A DNA stretch of 64,000 nt from Caprimulgus europaeus (Eukaryota; Chordata; Aves; Caprimulgiformes; Caprimulgidae), in the NCBI GenBank assembly GCA_907165065.1, contig OU015525.1:54135537-54199536 (forward strand), read 5' to 3'. The notes beneath the pieces were generated by a model. The model was not told the DNA's origin. It made no database searches and was given only the letters and a program-made list of their open reading frames with translations. The position numbers were made by a program, and so were the translations under genes. Of the stretch, positions 37,271-49,700 are shown piece by piece (the stretch's first letter is position 1; every line of letters begins with the position of its first letter).

Positions 37271-40200
37271 TTATATTTTAAACCAATTGCAAACTCTTCT
37301 CTTTACTGTAGGAAAAAAAAAATCTGTAGTTCTTGCCTACTTTTTTCATACCACGTTATATCTTTATGCTCTGCTTTAATAACATTTCATTAGCTCTTTA
37401 AAACCATTTCCTGGGGCAAGTTTTTGTTATTTGTAAAGTAAATCAAATATCACAGTGCTGATCTTTAGGAGGAAAAATGGGCCAGACTCAGAAGAAATAT
37501 TTAGAAACTTCCATTAGTGTTTTGTATTAAAATCTAAAGTGCATAAAAAGATCACAAATAATATTCTCAAAGCTCTAAGGTGCTTAAAACCACTTTGTAG
37601 AATCCACCTGCCTGCTAACATTCTGAGTTCAACACAGAAAATCTAGGAGTGATGTACTTTTAAGTAATATTGTGGAAGGAATGTTTTGCTTGACAGGACA
37701 CTTGAAAAAGAGTTTCTTGATTAAAAATTGGAAACAAAAAACAAGAAGAGACAAACACACAGTTTTTCAAATTCTAATAGAGTAGCAATGACAGGCATAC
37801 AGACATCCTTGCCTAAATGTAAGTAACTCCAAACAGAGGGAAAGCAAATGAGAAGTAGAGTTGCAGTCAAGGAGGAAAGAGGAGTTGGAGGAAACCACTG
37901 CTAGGTAAAACAGGATGTCATTTCCTTTCTTCTGCAAAGCTTACTCAACAGAGGTATTGCAGCTTGCTCAGTCTGGAAGTTCTGGAAGTCTGTTGGTTGT
38001 GACTACTTGTAAAACAACTGCAACAAAAGAGCACCAGAAGTTACCACCATTGTGACATTGGAGAAAGGAGTGATTACACTGGTAATTTGTTAGCCAATAG
38101 CTATTTTGGATACCTTATGCTCTAATTCAGGAGAGCGAGGTAAGTTTTCAAAGATGGGTGTAAAAGAGGCACATTATCATCATCATCAATAATAGTTATG
38201 CTGACTTCCCTGAATTAAGTCATAGTTCGATAGTTGCATTGTGCTGGGGATACCTGCATTAGCTCAGAGGTGATATCTCTGCCTTCACCAGTATTTTAAG
38301 ACACATCTCATTTTTTGCCTCATTCAAACCATGTCATAGTGATCAGGCTTAATATTTTCCTTCTGTCCAAGTAATTTCATGTTACCCTTCTGAAGATGGT
38401 AAAAAAAAAGTTAACTTAGAATTTATCTTAAGACCTTTATCCACACATTCAGTGCACTGTATGTAGACCTTGAGTTCTACCCCTTTTGTGTAAATACCTG
38501 TGTCTCAGTAAGTAGGAGTTGTCATTAAGAAATAAATAACTGCACCATCTTTTACTCATGTAGTGTGTAATTAACACATGTAATTACATCCTTTGGAACA
38601 ATGTAGGGAGTAAGTAAGGAGATAGCAGACTTACTGAATAATGAAGTGGATAATTTTGTTCACAAAAGGATCAGTAGTGTCTATGTGGTGATCAATGTCT
38701 TTCTGTATTTCTCCAGAAGAGGTTTCCTATCAAAGCACAGAAGTAGCTGGTATTCATTGTAGCCTATGTTCATTCTTCTTATGTTTACAGACATTACAGT
38801 CATGACTGTTGCTCAAGTTCATTGTCTTCTTGAAAGTGTACAAGGTATGATAGTTGTGAACAAAACTTTTGATTACATACTGTGTTAAAAAAAAGTGAGA
38901 GAGGAATAGGGAGATATGAAAAGCCCACTTGCTGTACATGAAAACTATTTGTTAAATCCTCCAAAAGCAGGAAATCTATTTTCATGAGAGGAAATAAGAA
39001 CTGCTTGAGACCAACTTTAATTTTTTTAACACATAAGTTAAATATAATATATCCTGCACACAAGTTACAAGTGCAAGTATGCATATTGTACCCAGAGGGT
39101 CCTTTCTATTAAAAAAAGGATCATAAAATCCCATCAACATACTATATTTTTCTGCTGGAGATAAATCAGGAAGATTAATGAGGTTAAGTTATTGCTATCT
39201 CATATGCCAGGCAATAAGTTTCTAAATTAGAATTTTAATTGTATTTTCTATTGCAGTCCTCTTACTAGTTCACATTTCACCATATTTCTAAAATCTTTCC
39301 TTATAGAGAAGTCTTAAAGAATTTTAAAGGAATTAAAGTAATGTAGTTTTTAAAACTTAAGTAGGTAAAATGGAAATAGCCCTGAAAGCCTATAGAAACT
39401 AGGTTATCTATCAGATTTTTAGATCACTCTTCAGAATCTATAAATATTTCTATTCCTGCTGTTGAATCTTAGAAGCAAACTTCAGGTATGGCAGTGCTAC
39501 ATACCAAGATAAGAAATTACATCAACAGATCTCATAAATAGGTTGGTTTAAAAATATGTGGAAAGTAATTCTGTGTTAGTTATTATAGAAGTACTCCATG
39601 ACACTCTTTTTTGCAGTATTGTCATGATTTAAGACCAAATAACAATGGGTCATTGGAGACTAAATGTACTCAGCTACCAAAATATTTAATTCACAGATAT
39701 ATGCAGATTAACAAATTGCATGACTTCCCTGTTCTGCAGGAGAGAGGACATGGTCCAGGAAAGAAGTCAGGTGGGACTGCATGGTGGCTCCAGCCATGCC
39801 ATATGTTCTCCTACAGTGTCTCTCAGGGGCCCTCCTCCCTTGTCCTCTGGGTCCTCTCCCCGAGCACCACAAGACACTGTCAGATACAGGACTGGCTAGA
39901 AAAGAATAGCTAATTCTTGATTATCTTGTTCAAATGCACTTGGTGCCTGAAAACTAGCTTTCATCATGGCTCATACTCATGATCTGCTGTTCCTGAAGGT
40001 ATGCAACACCTTCACAACTTTCGCAATGACTGACAAGTCACTCTCACTTAAGTTACTTCTCATAACAGAGCTACTCTCTTATCCTATAGCATTAACTAAA
40101 TTTCATATGCATTTGTTAATGCTGTTGTCAACTAGAGTTAAGTCATGCTAACAACAAGTATTTGTGTCATTAAAGATGCCAGACTAAAGCAGCTCAGTCA

Positions 40201-40311
40201 TTTTAATATGTTTGCGTTATGCAGCTATAGTTTGACTAGACTGGCCAGATGACCAGAAAGTACCAAAGTCTGTGACTTTTAAAATATAAATGTATTAGAA
40301 AATAAACCAAT

Positions 40312-40722
40312 CGAAGCATCTCCTGTATGAGGAAAGGCTGAGAGAGCTGAGACTCTTCAGCCTGGAGCAGAGAAGGTTGAGAGGGACTCTTATCAATGTC
40401 TACAAATACCTGAAGTGTGGGGGCCAAATGGATGGCGCCGGGCTCTTTTTGGTGGTGCCCAGTGACTGGACAAGGGGCAGTGGGCAAAAACTGGAACACC
40501 AAAAGTTCTAGACAAACTTAAGGAGAAACTTCTTTACTGTGAGGGTGTTGGAGCACTGGAATAAGCTGCCCAGAGGGGTTCTGGAGTCTCCATCTCTGGA
40601 GATATTCAAAACATGCCTGGACGCTTTCCTGTGCAACCTGGTGTAGGGAACCTGCTTTGGCAGGGGGGTTGGACTAGATGATCTCCTGAGGTCCCTTACA
40701 AACACTACAATTCTGTGTCTGA
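40312..40722 (+). mobile_element. CR1 LINE 3' end
   Basis: The copy starts near GCATCTCCTGTATGAGGAAA and continues with GGCTGAGAGAGCTGAGACTC, TTCAGCCTGGAGCAGAGAAG, ACTGGAATAAGCTGCCCAGA and GGTTGGACTAGATGATCTCC. It ends at ACTACAATTCTGTG. This 3' end wording (ACTAGATGATCTCCTGAGGTCCC) marks a subfamily different from the copies at 10 and 54 kb. It is truncated at the 5' side and has no intact frame. Confidence 0.93.
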
Positions 40723-42809
40723 AAGCATTGTGCTGCTGAAAAATTAGCACACCAATACGATGACAGAATTAGTACCAGATTTTGTCTTACTATGTGGTTT
40801 TACTCCTTTTTTTGAAATCCAGATGGTAAGTCATGCTGCAGTTAGTCAGCAGCAGAGGTAACAGTTCCTCTTCCATTTCAGCATTTTATGTAGGCAGTGA
40901 CTATTATGTTTAGTGTCTCAGAAGACCAGAAGGACTTTTGCTTTCCTACTCTTCTTCTTATCTATAATGTAGACTAACCTAAATACACCTGTGAAGGAAA
41001 AGACTCTGTTTCCTACCTCTGGCTATGCAAGCCTTTATGTTTCTTCTGTTCTTAACATCAGTTCAAGGAGTCATAACCACATAAAGGACCATCAGGAACA
41101 ATATTAGAGAGCTGCGGTATGCCGGACTGTAACTGTGTATCTGCTTTAAGACTGATCTGCACCTTTTAACTCACACTCAGAAAACCTTATGTAAACTATC
41201 AACCTAATTTTTCCAGAAAATTCCAAACAGAATGAGGACATTTTGGCGATAACTTCAGTATATTCTATTTGCAACAGGCTTTATTGTTGGTTTTTTTTTT
41301 CTTCCATGGTCAGACCTAGGTTACAGTAACACACTGGTAAGTGCTTTATAACTGCTAAAGGCAGTATACATTGATTAGATAGACTTTCACATTGGCTCTT
41401 GCAACAGACAGTTTTCAAGGGCAGGCATAGTAAAATGATTTTTAAATTCCATTATTTGAAAACTGGACATAATTCTCAGTGATTGAAGCTGACAGAGAAG
41501 AAAAAGCTGATGGTGAATATATTCTCTAGTGGCACGCTGTCATCCACAGATGCTTTTGGTGACCAAAGCAATGATTGAAGTACGGAGAGCTGCTTGCATA
41601 CAGTGGGTTGCCATCAGTGAAATCATTTACCACTACTCACAAACGCTTGGGATGATATATTACTTGCAGGTGATGCATTTTCAATGATAAAATCTTTCCT
41701 CAAAGTGACTAGAAGATTAAAAATTTTGTCTCATGTCTTGGACCTCTCTGCAGATTTCTTTAGCATAACTATCAATGATTCTTCCTTCTTAATTCCTTAA
41801 CAATTTAAATAGTCAATTATCAGCAAACTGAATGTGATTATTTCAATCTTCTGTTTAAAAAAAACAGTTAATCTTGTAAAGTAACAAGAACATCCTCACA
41901 TGCCAGATATGTTGCAGATTCTGAATACTGAAAACCCAATGAACTGGCAGATTTACTGTACTCATGAATCTTGCACTGTTCATTAAATGAGCTTGAAGGT
42001 TCTTGTCCTCCAAACTTTTATGGACTTGCTTAAAATAAAATGTATATTTACTAAGGTTTGTAAACACAAAGAAGAGTTTAATGCGACACTAGGATCCTAA
42101 CTCAGAGTTTAATGGATGCATTTTTTTCATCTGTAATCTCCACATACAGAGTGGACACAGCAGTAGAAAAGGTGATATATTTAGGTAAAACTGGGGATGT
42201 ATCTTCACTATCTAATTTAGGGCATGTTAGGCATCTAATTTAGCTGCAACTCAAAAGACCAATGGTAAAAATGTATGTTTCTTCTATAGCTAATTGAGTT
42301 TAGACACGGACCTCCATTACGACCACCATTAGTTTTCTGGTCTGGCCTAAGGTAGACAACGTGCATAACTCTGCGTGTAGATTTTAAGCTACTCTGCATG
42401 TAGCTTAAAAACAAATCAAGAGGCATTTATAGCCAAATAGGTCAATCTACTCATTTTGCTAAAGTACAACTTAATCTGGTTATCTAGAAATAGCAGTGGA
42501 GAAATGGACATTATCAGTGGAGAAATTTAAGGTCAATCGGGAAAATCAGACATCATAAAGAGTCATAAATTTAAAAGATCCACAGATCAATCTTAAGATT
42601 GTTACACAGTGAAATACACATTTCTTTTTACTTGTGAATAATATTTTTGCTTATTAAGTTGGCAGGGCAAGATTTATGATGTTCTTAATGTCTCATTTCT
42701 TTGCTTGTAAGAGCTTGCATTTTGTAAATGACATCATAGGAGACTACACTGCTGTCACCTAGCAACTATGAAGTATTTTTGGAAAAGCTGTTGCGTGGCT
42801 TTGGTTTAA

Positions 42810-42945
42810 TAATAAAAACAGTAATTCCACTCAACACTTTACATGTGTACATCTTAAAGTGCTTACAAAGATGCATTATTTTTACTATCCTTAATTGGAA
42901 GCATGAAAATCTAGGACGGAAATTGTGTTGCCTAAACCAACAATC
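42810..42945 (+). repeat. Possible ancient MIR/LINE-type 3' relic
   Basis: The text CATCTTAAAGTGCTTACAAA, then ATGCATTATTTTTACTATCC, then a patch ending in TGTTGCCTAA, resembles the shared core and tail of old tetrapod SINE/LINE elements (CTTACAAA...ATTATTATTATCC...GAAACTGAGGC...TTGCCTAAGG). Identity is too low to name a family. Confidence 0.3.
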
Positions 42946-45900
42946 AACACAGCTACAAACTGTATCATGAAGATCTCACCCTATTCTCCAAATTCCAGCC
43001 TCATCTAACTCTACTTTTTTGCAAGTCCCTTCCAATATTTTCTTGTCTTAGTAATTCTAAGTGAGGAAAGGGAATAATTTTTAAAAATCTGTATTTGCAG
43101 TGATTATCTCCCCCTCTCATTTGAGATATTGCAGTTATTTTCTACTCTGAGGGTCAAAGTGAATTAGCCCTTGGCAAATTTTTAATTTTTAATGGAAACC
43201 ACTGCAGCATTTGAGTTAAAGCATGCAAAAGCTTCACATTCATCCTAAAATGATCCTGCTGCTGCATAACTGACCAATTCTCATGTTGCATATACAGCAG
43301 TTTTGTATAATTCAGGTTTTTTCAGAAACTGTTTTATCCTGATTATTGAAATATTTTCTAATAACAGAATGACAGTTGACATTGCATACTTGAAATGTCT
43401 GCTGTAATAACAGCCGGCTTGAAAAGTGTTTCATTTTTCAAATAGATCATGGAGGCTGAGTAGCCAAGATTTTGTGTGATTTGAGTTAAAGAAATTCTTA
43501 TTTTAAATGATTTGAGAAATGTCTTACATTCATTTTCAGTTCTCCATTGCCCTTGCCAGACAATTGCTGGAATGAAGCTGTTTGGGGGCATATTTCTTCC
43601 TAATAGTCCACATTTTTAAGAAACTTTTAAAGGTGAATTAGAATGAATAGCCAGTAAGATAACGTGTGGGCTGCTGTGCAGCAGTCTCCCTGGAGAGTGA
43701 TCTGTCAGGAAAGACATTTAAAAAATTTCTGTAATGAAACGTATATTTCTCACAAGTAAGGAAAGATCTTGACAGATCATCTGTTACGAGGTATCTACTC
43801 TGTTCTTTACTTGTGGGACAAATGGGATTTCTCCTTATAATTCATTGTGGATTATCATTCTGTTGTGGTTTTTTTAATGGTAGCACATGGGGAATTTAGT
43901 AAATGACACTCCAGCTGTCTTTTACAATAACTGTTTCTTTTTATGCTTTTGCACTGTCATAGCTCTTCCTTCAAATTATCTTTTCTGTACACTTCTCACT
44001 GAAATACCTGTGTGTATGTCACAATGAATTAAAACCAAAAATGGATCTACATAAATTACATCTATTTTCCCTATGTGATAGGGGTTTTTTTTATTCACTA
44101 ATGTATTGATAAAAACCGAAAGAAAAAAAATATATATATGGAGTTATTTTTCTGTAATACATTTTTAATAAAGAAGGTGAAGTCAGTATGCAATAGCTGG
44201 AAATGTAAATCTGTCTCCTGGTTTTTGTTGCCAACTGAGATTTGTTATATATGTATTCTAAAGAATAGAATTATCTATGTTGCAGATATATTATTAGGAG
44301 ATAATTTATCTCTAAGGATCATTAAGCTTATTATTGTTTTCAGAAGTTCCAAACAGGTGGGAAAAATTGAACCCATACATTAGCATATGAGAAGTAGACG
44401 AGCTGCCCAAACGAGTACATTGCCTATTGTATTTCTTCCCTGAATTCAATACCATGCAAATCTTTCCCAGTTGTCTCCACAGATTTACTTTAATCGATTG
44501 GTTTAAAGCCATTTTGTAAAAGTTCATTAGTGGGACAGGGAGAACTGAGAAGTCCCTAGGAGTATATTTGGATCATCCATATTTCAAGGTGTTGGCTTGG
44601 AAGCTGTATCAGCAGGACTCTTTCTCTGTAACAGCACACATAATTCTTAGTGAGTTAAACCCAAAACCACTTGCTGGGTAATGTCTTATGGATCAATTCT
44701 GTGAACTAGTCTCTAGCAGAAGGACTGTAAGAAAACTAGAATACTCTGTAGTCTGTCTAGCTGCCTGAAATGCAAAATCCTGAGGAAGATACTGAGTCAA
44801 GTTGTAGATCAGATGAATGATTAGTTTGTTCTGCCTTTGGACCTTTGTTGCTGAACATTTCCATCTCTGTTTTGCCTTCAACTATGTTTAATTGTTCAAT
44901 ATCAGTGTTGTCCGAGAGTGTGAACTTTGCAAGAAATTGAGACATAGGTCTTTGCCCATGAAGAGCAATTCCTTATGTAATTCAGTCTGGCTTATTACAG
45001 AAGTGTTTTCCATTCAGCCTGAGTTGAAAGTGCTCTGGAGTAGGAGCGCTTGCTTGCTTTAGATGATGTTGGCAGATATATAATCAGATAATGATTGGCA
45101 CCTTTGTGGCAAAAAGCCACAAAGCTGTAAATCATTTTAGGATTTACATGGTTCCACTTCCGTATCCTGGCTGCAATCTGCATTTCTCAGAGCTATACCA
45201 AGGGATGGTACGCCATGATTAAGGATAAACTTATTTATGTTAGTGGGTTTTAATCATTTCAGTTTGCAAAGCTTTAAAAATTTTCTAAGGAATTGTGGAG
45301 AGATGAAGGACAAACAAAGTGAAGCCTTTTGACAAGGCTTCTGTTTTTATTGAGTTATTATTTATGAACCTTTTGGAAATTAACCATGTATTCCAGGAGT
45401 TTCCATATCATAAATTAGAAGCTAGCATTCCAGTGAACTTATTAAAAGAAAACTCGTTTTAAACACTGAATGCACCTGTATCACTAATGCTTGTCAATTT
45501 AATGGGCATTATCTCTTTAAACCACTTAGAGTGTGTTAAGATCTTTTGAGAGATACAAACTTCCTGAGGTTTTTTTCTCTGTGTAGTTTGGGACTTAGCC
45601 ATTTTTGGCTTCTGTTGCCAGAAAAGTAAATAATGTATTTTCATGTCCCTCTTGAATCAAAAGATTTAATATACTGATCATTCTAGTAAGATGATCAAAA
45701 CATGAGTTAAGAGCAGCCATCATCCTGATAGAATTCCAGTGGTTTGTTTGGCAAATAAATATTTTTAACACAATATTATTTCAATATGAAATGACAAAAT
45801 GCATCTACGTTATGTGGCTTACAGATACCATGCATAAATTAAGAAATTCTACAAATGCTGTTTTGCACCACAGAATGCACAGGACAGATAGGACATAACA

Positions 45901-46633
45901 ACTTGCTTGCTGTGTTTTTGGCAGCTTGTGTGTTTCATTAATGTAAAAATATATTTTTAGCACCTTCACCTTTATTGTTTGCATTAAATTTATTAACTAA
46001 AGCACAGAGGTTGGGTGAATATTAGATTATATCTTTCACAAAATCACATTATTTTTATTATCTGACTAAATAATCATCATGGTGGTATCATAAATTGTGT
46101 TTAAAAAAAAAAAAAAGATGCATACATGCTATTTGAATCAAAATTTTTTTAAAAGCCTAACTATGTTTAAATCCATGAGGTCATCTGCCAAGAAGCAACA
46201 GAAACTTGTGGACATGTCAAAAATAAAACGTTTTAGTACAATGTGTACTGCACTCAAAAACTGGAGCAACTCCAACATTAGTGATGAAGCTCCTTCAGCT
46301 TCATGTGTGTGTATGAGAACTATGCAGAGAATCTCAATAGCACAGATGAAGGACTCTTAAGTGTTGCAAGCATGCAACTTGGGAAAGGCTTAATAGCATT
46401 TCACATGCAAATAATTCCTCCTGCGTTTACACAGATAACCTCATGTCAAATTTTAGATAATATCTGGAGCTATGCATTTGAACAGGAGACTCATATTTTT
46501 AATCAATAAAGAACAGGTTAAATGACACTTTAACAACAATACCCGCAAGTACTGTTTGCTGTTCTCCTTGGTTTGTCTGTAAGGTAACTGTTGCTGCATG
46601 CTTTTCTTAATGTCACTTTCTTTCCTTTTTTAG

Positions 46634-46721
46634 AGTTTTTTTGAAGGACAATCTGCACCGTGGGATTCAGCTAAGAAAGATGAGAACAGAATGAAAAATA
46701 GATATGGGAATATCATTGCAT
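46634..46721 (+). CDS. PTPRM: PTPRM exon: start of phosphatase domain D1 (KNRYGNII)
   Basis: This 88-nt exon enters in phase 0 and leaves after one base (T). It encodes [20 protein letters not shown] then [16 protein letters not shown] is motif 1 of the protein tyrosine phosphatase fold, next to the phosphotyrosine recognition loop completed in the following exon. The acceptor is CCTTTTTTAG and the donor is T|GTAAGTG. The exon begins AGTTTTTTTG, so the acceptor has a second AG two bases in. Use of that AG would break the frame and is not expected. Exon sizes of 88, 77 and 37 are the usual series for R2B phosphatases at this point. Confidence 0.95.
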
Positions 46722-49700
46722 GTAAGTGTTGACAACATAATTGTGCACTGTGTTAACTTCCCTTCAGAACTAGATAAGAATGACCACCAGACTTGTGCTC
46801 ACATCAGGCGTATATTCCTCTTCTCTAATTAAGAAGATAAAAGTGAGGGAAGGTGTTACTTTTTCTTTTTTGAGAAAACTGTCAGATTTAATGCATTTTC
46901 TCAACTAGCTTTCTGTATACTTTCTATCCTGTGATCAATGTTTAGATAATAGAGAATGACACCTGTAACCAGTACTCGACTCTTAACAGCTCCCAGTGTG
47001 TTCCTGGCAGGCCTGTTGGAAGAGTACTCATGATCACATCAGTACCTTGATATTGGGTTCTGGATATTATAGGAGTGCATAATACTGCTGCTTAAGTATT
47101 CCTTAGTAACAGTGATAGCTATCCTTACTTACCCTCGTAATGCTAGACAGACTCTGAGGAAAAAGAAAAACAGAATCTGTATGTTTTACTTAAAAATGCC
47201 AGGCTTGATAAAGTTTAGGTATACTAATAATCAAATAACTTGAGGAGATGATAGCTGCTTTGATGAATGACCCCTAAATCTGGCATTACAAGATTGCAAA
47301 ACATTGTGGCAAGGGATGCTGCACATGAACATAGGGGCAGAAAATATATCAAGTTTGATAATATTATTATTATTTACACACTGATGTTGTTGCACTTAAA
47401 TGGTAAGGTCCTAGTGTCTATGTAGGAGATGATCCCTTCCCAGATTGTTCCTTCAAAATCTAAAAGTTTAACATATGGAGCATATGCATTTCTAACAGCC
47501 AGCCAGACAACCATGAAGCAGGTATCAGCAGAGAAATAAGCAGCAGTCACAGCATGAACAATGGCCTTCAATGAGCGATCATTTAACAATACTACTGGAG
47601 TTTAGAAATCATGTGTAACCCTAGGTACCTGGGACAGCATAGAAGAATAAACAGTGCTGGTTGTCTGAATATTTGGAGGACCTATGGGAGGAGTATGAAC
47701 TGCATATTTACACTGTCTAACTTCAGTACCTAGTCAAGGTACTTGCCCAAGCATAGATCTACCTAGGTTTCCTCATCAACCATGTGGATTTGACAGAGAG
47801 AAGGACAGCTTTTCTAGAGAAATTATTCAGAAATAGAGCCCATCTGAATGTTTCTGAATCACCACCTCAGGAGGTCCTCTCTGCAGTGCTTGCATTACAA
47901 GCCTAGAGAGCCCAGCTCCAAACTGGGTGACCTATAGTAGGTGGTATGAATAGGCCCTTATATCACTGTGGCCCAGATGGGCTGAGACAGTCTACAAAGA
48001 GAAAACAGCTCTGTAACTTGCTGCAGAAGGAGAAGGAGAACTCGCAGGAAATACTTGTGGAGGCAGTGACAAGTTCAGCAAAAGATGCTATCTGCCACAT
48101 CATTTTGAATGGACATGACAGTGTTGCTGTGTATTTTGGATGTGTACTGTGCTACTTACTGAAAAAGGAAGTGAATGTCATGATAGACTGGAGCATATGC
48201 AAAAGAAAATAAGTTAGCTAGATGTGGTTTTGCTTGCTTCCCTCCAAGCAATATTTAATGTGTAACAAACTTGTTATTTTCTGAGGATGTAACAATACAT
48301 TAGATGACTATTATCATTTAAGTAAAAATACTGAAGGCATAAATAAGGATACCAGAAAGTTTTATGTTTATCCTGCCTTTGTGAAATTTTATTTCCATTC
48401 CAAGCCTATGACATTAGATCTTCTATTTTAATCAGGTTTAGTGTTGTCAGTCCCCTCTTTAATGTCATGTTAGACGTTGCCTTACACTTTGACAACCTTT
48501 GGTTGAAGAAAACAGAAGACTACTAGTGCTATATGTTTGAGGTAATGAAGTGATGAGTAGCCAAGGGAAACAAGTAAAAGGTATTAGATACACAAATCAA
48601 TGTCAACTACAAGTGGTACTAGAGGCTTTCTGAGAGGACAAATATAACTCAGGTCATTTAGATCTCAATTTACTTTTAATGTCCTCAGTATTTAGCAAAG
48701 GGGAAGAGTTGGATGGAGTTGTTATCAATAACACTTCCTATTTATGTGGCTGTGAAAACAAAGATAACACAAGTTGAAATCCATTAGAGTTAAAGGGAGT
48801 ATCTTAAAAGAGAGCCTGAAACTGCCCACAGTTTGTCATCTGTTAAATATAGGTATACAAATAGAGTAGTTAACTGTTTAATTATTTTATGTGTTTTTCA
48901 GCTGGATAAATGGCTTCTTTTCTCAGGGTCTGAGAGTACAATTTTAGTGTCTAATTTTAAAAATTTGTCCCAGATAGTTGTGTAAAGTATTTGTTTTATC
49001 TGAAAACATTTTACTAAAATACCCTTTTATGCTATGCTTAAAGACTTAAAAAATACAATGGTTCAGATGCCACTGACTGTGGGCACATGATTATAATGAT
49101 TTTATTTTTTTTCTGTAAAGCATTTAACGTATTTTTTTTCCATCCATTTATCCTCTTTATTTATTTTTTTCCCAAGATACTACTGTCAGCATTGTCGTTT
49201 GTAGTCATTATTGTTCTCTGAGGGAACTAAAACTATAGCACCAAGCAACCAGCATTGCAGGAGCTTGTCAAAGTGGCAATGTGCTTTACATTACCCAAGT
49301 GATGTGCATCTAATTGGCTACAAGTGTACCCTACCCACTGTATGAAAGTGGCTGCAACTTGAAAGCCACTGTATGAACAAGCTGAATCAGGATCATAGTA
49401 CAGTCAGCTGCAGAAAACATATTCCTTCTTTACCAAACACCAAAAGTTTTCTGTTTTCTCAATAGGAACTAAAACCGGTGTGAATCTGCTAAATGAATCT
49501 TTTTTCACTTAAGAAAAAATCTATTTCTGCTGTAATTTCGTAGGGTTATGCATAGATTTTCGTAAAATCTGTTGGGTTTTCCTCAGGAGAGATCTTGAGG
49601 TAATTTTGGAATGAAAGGGGCTCTGTATTTATTTTTACCTAACTGAATATTGACTAAACACGAAGAGAATATTGATCACAGCATTTAAAAGCAGCTAAAG

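Larger units (their letters stand above)
18096..46633 (+). other. PTPRM: Large PTPRM intron, 28.5 kb
   Basis: This is the longest intron in the window. It contains several CR1 pieces (29.8, 33.2, 33.6 and 40.3 kb), a possible fossil DNA transposon region (22.5-23.1 kb), a polypyrimidine tract (37.15-37.27 kb) and homopolymer runs (T16 near 32170, A13 near 46103). It ends in TTTCCTTTTTTAG. I find no further exon: candidate AG...GT segments such as 31234-31277 do not keep the reading frame. Open frames across it (for example 28391-28817, 35793-36143, 39611-39913) show no domain, periodicity or start context that would support a gene. Confidence 0.75.

Noticed and set aside
46634-46637. Tandem AG|AG acceptor at the KNRYGNII exon as an alternative splice choice
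   Set aside because: Use of the second AG removes two bases and destroys the frame. This is not a NAGNAG three-base choice.
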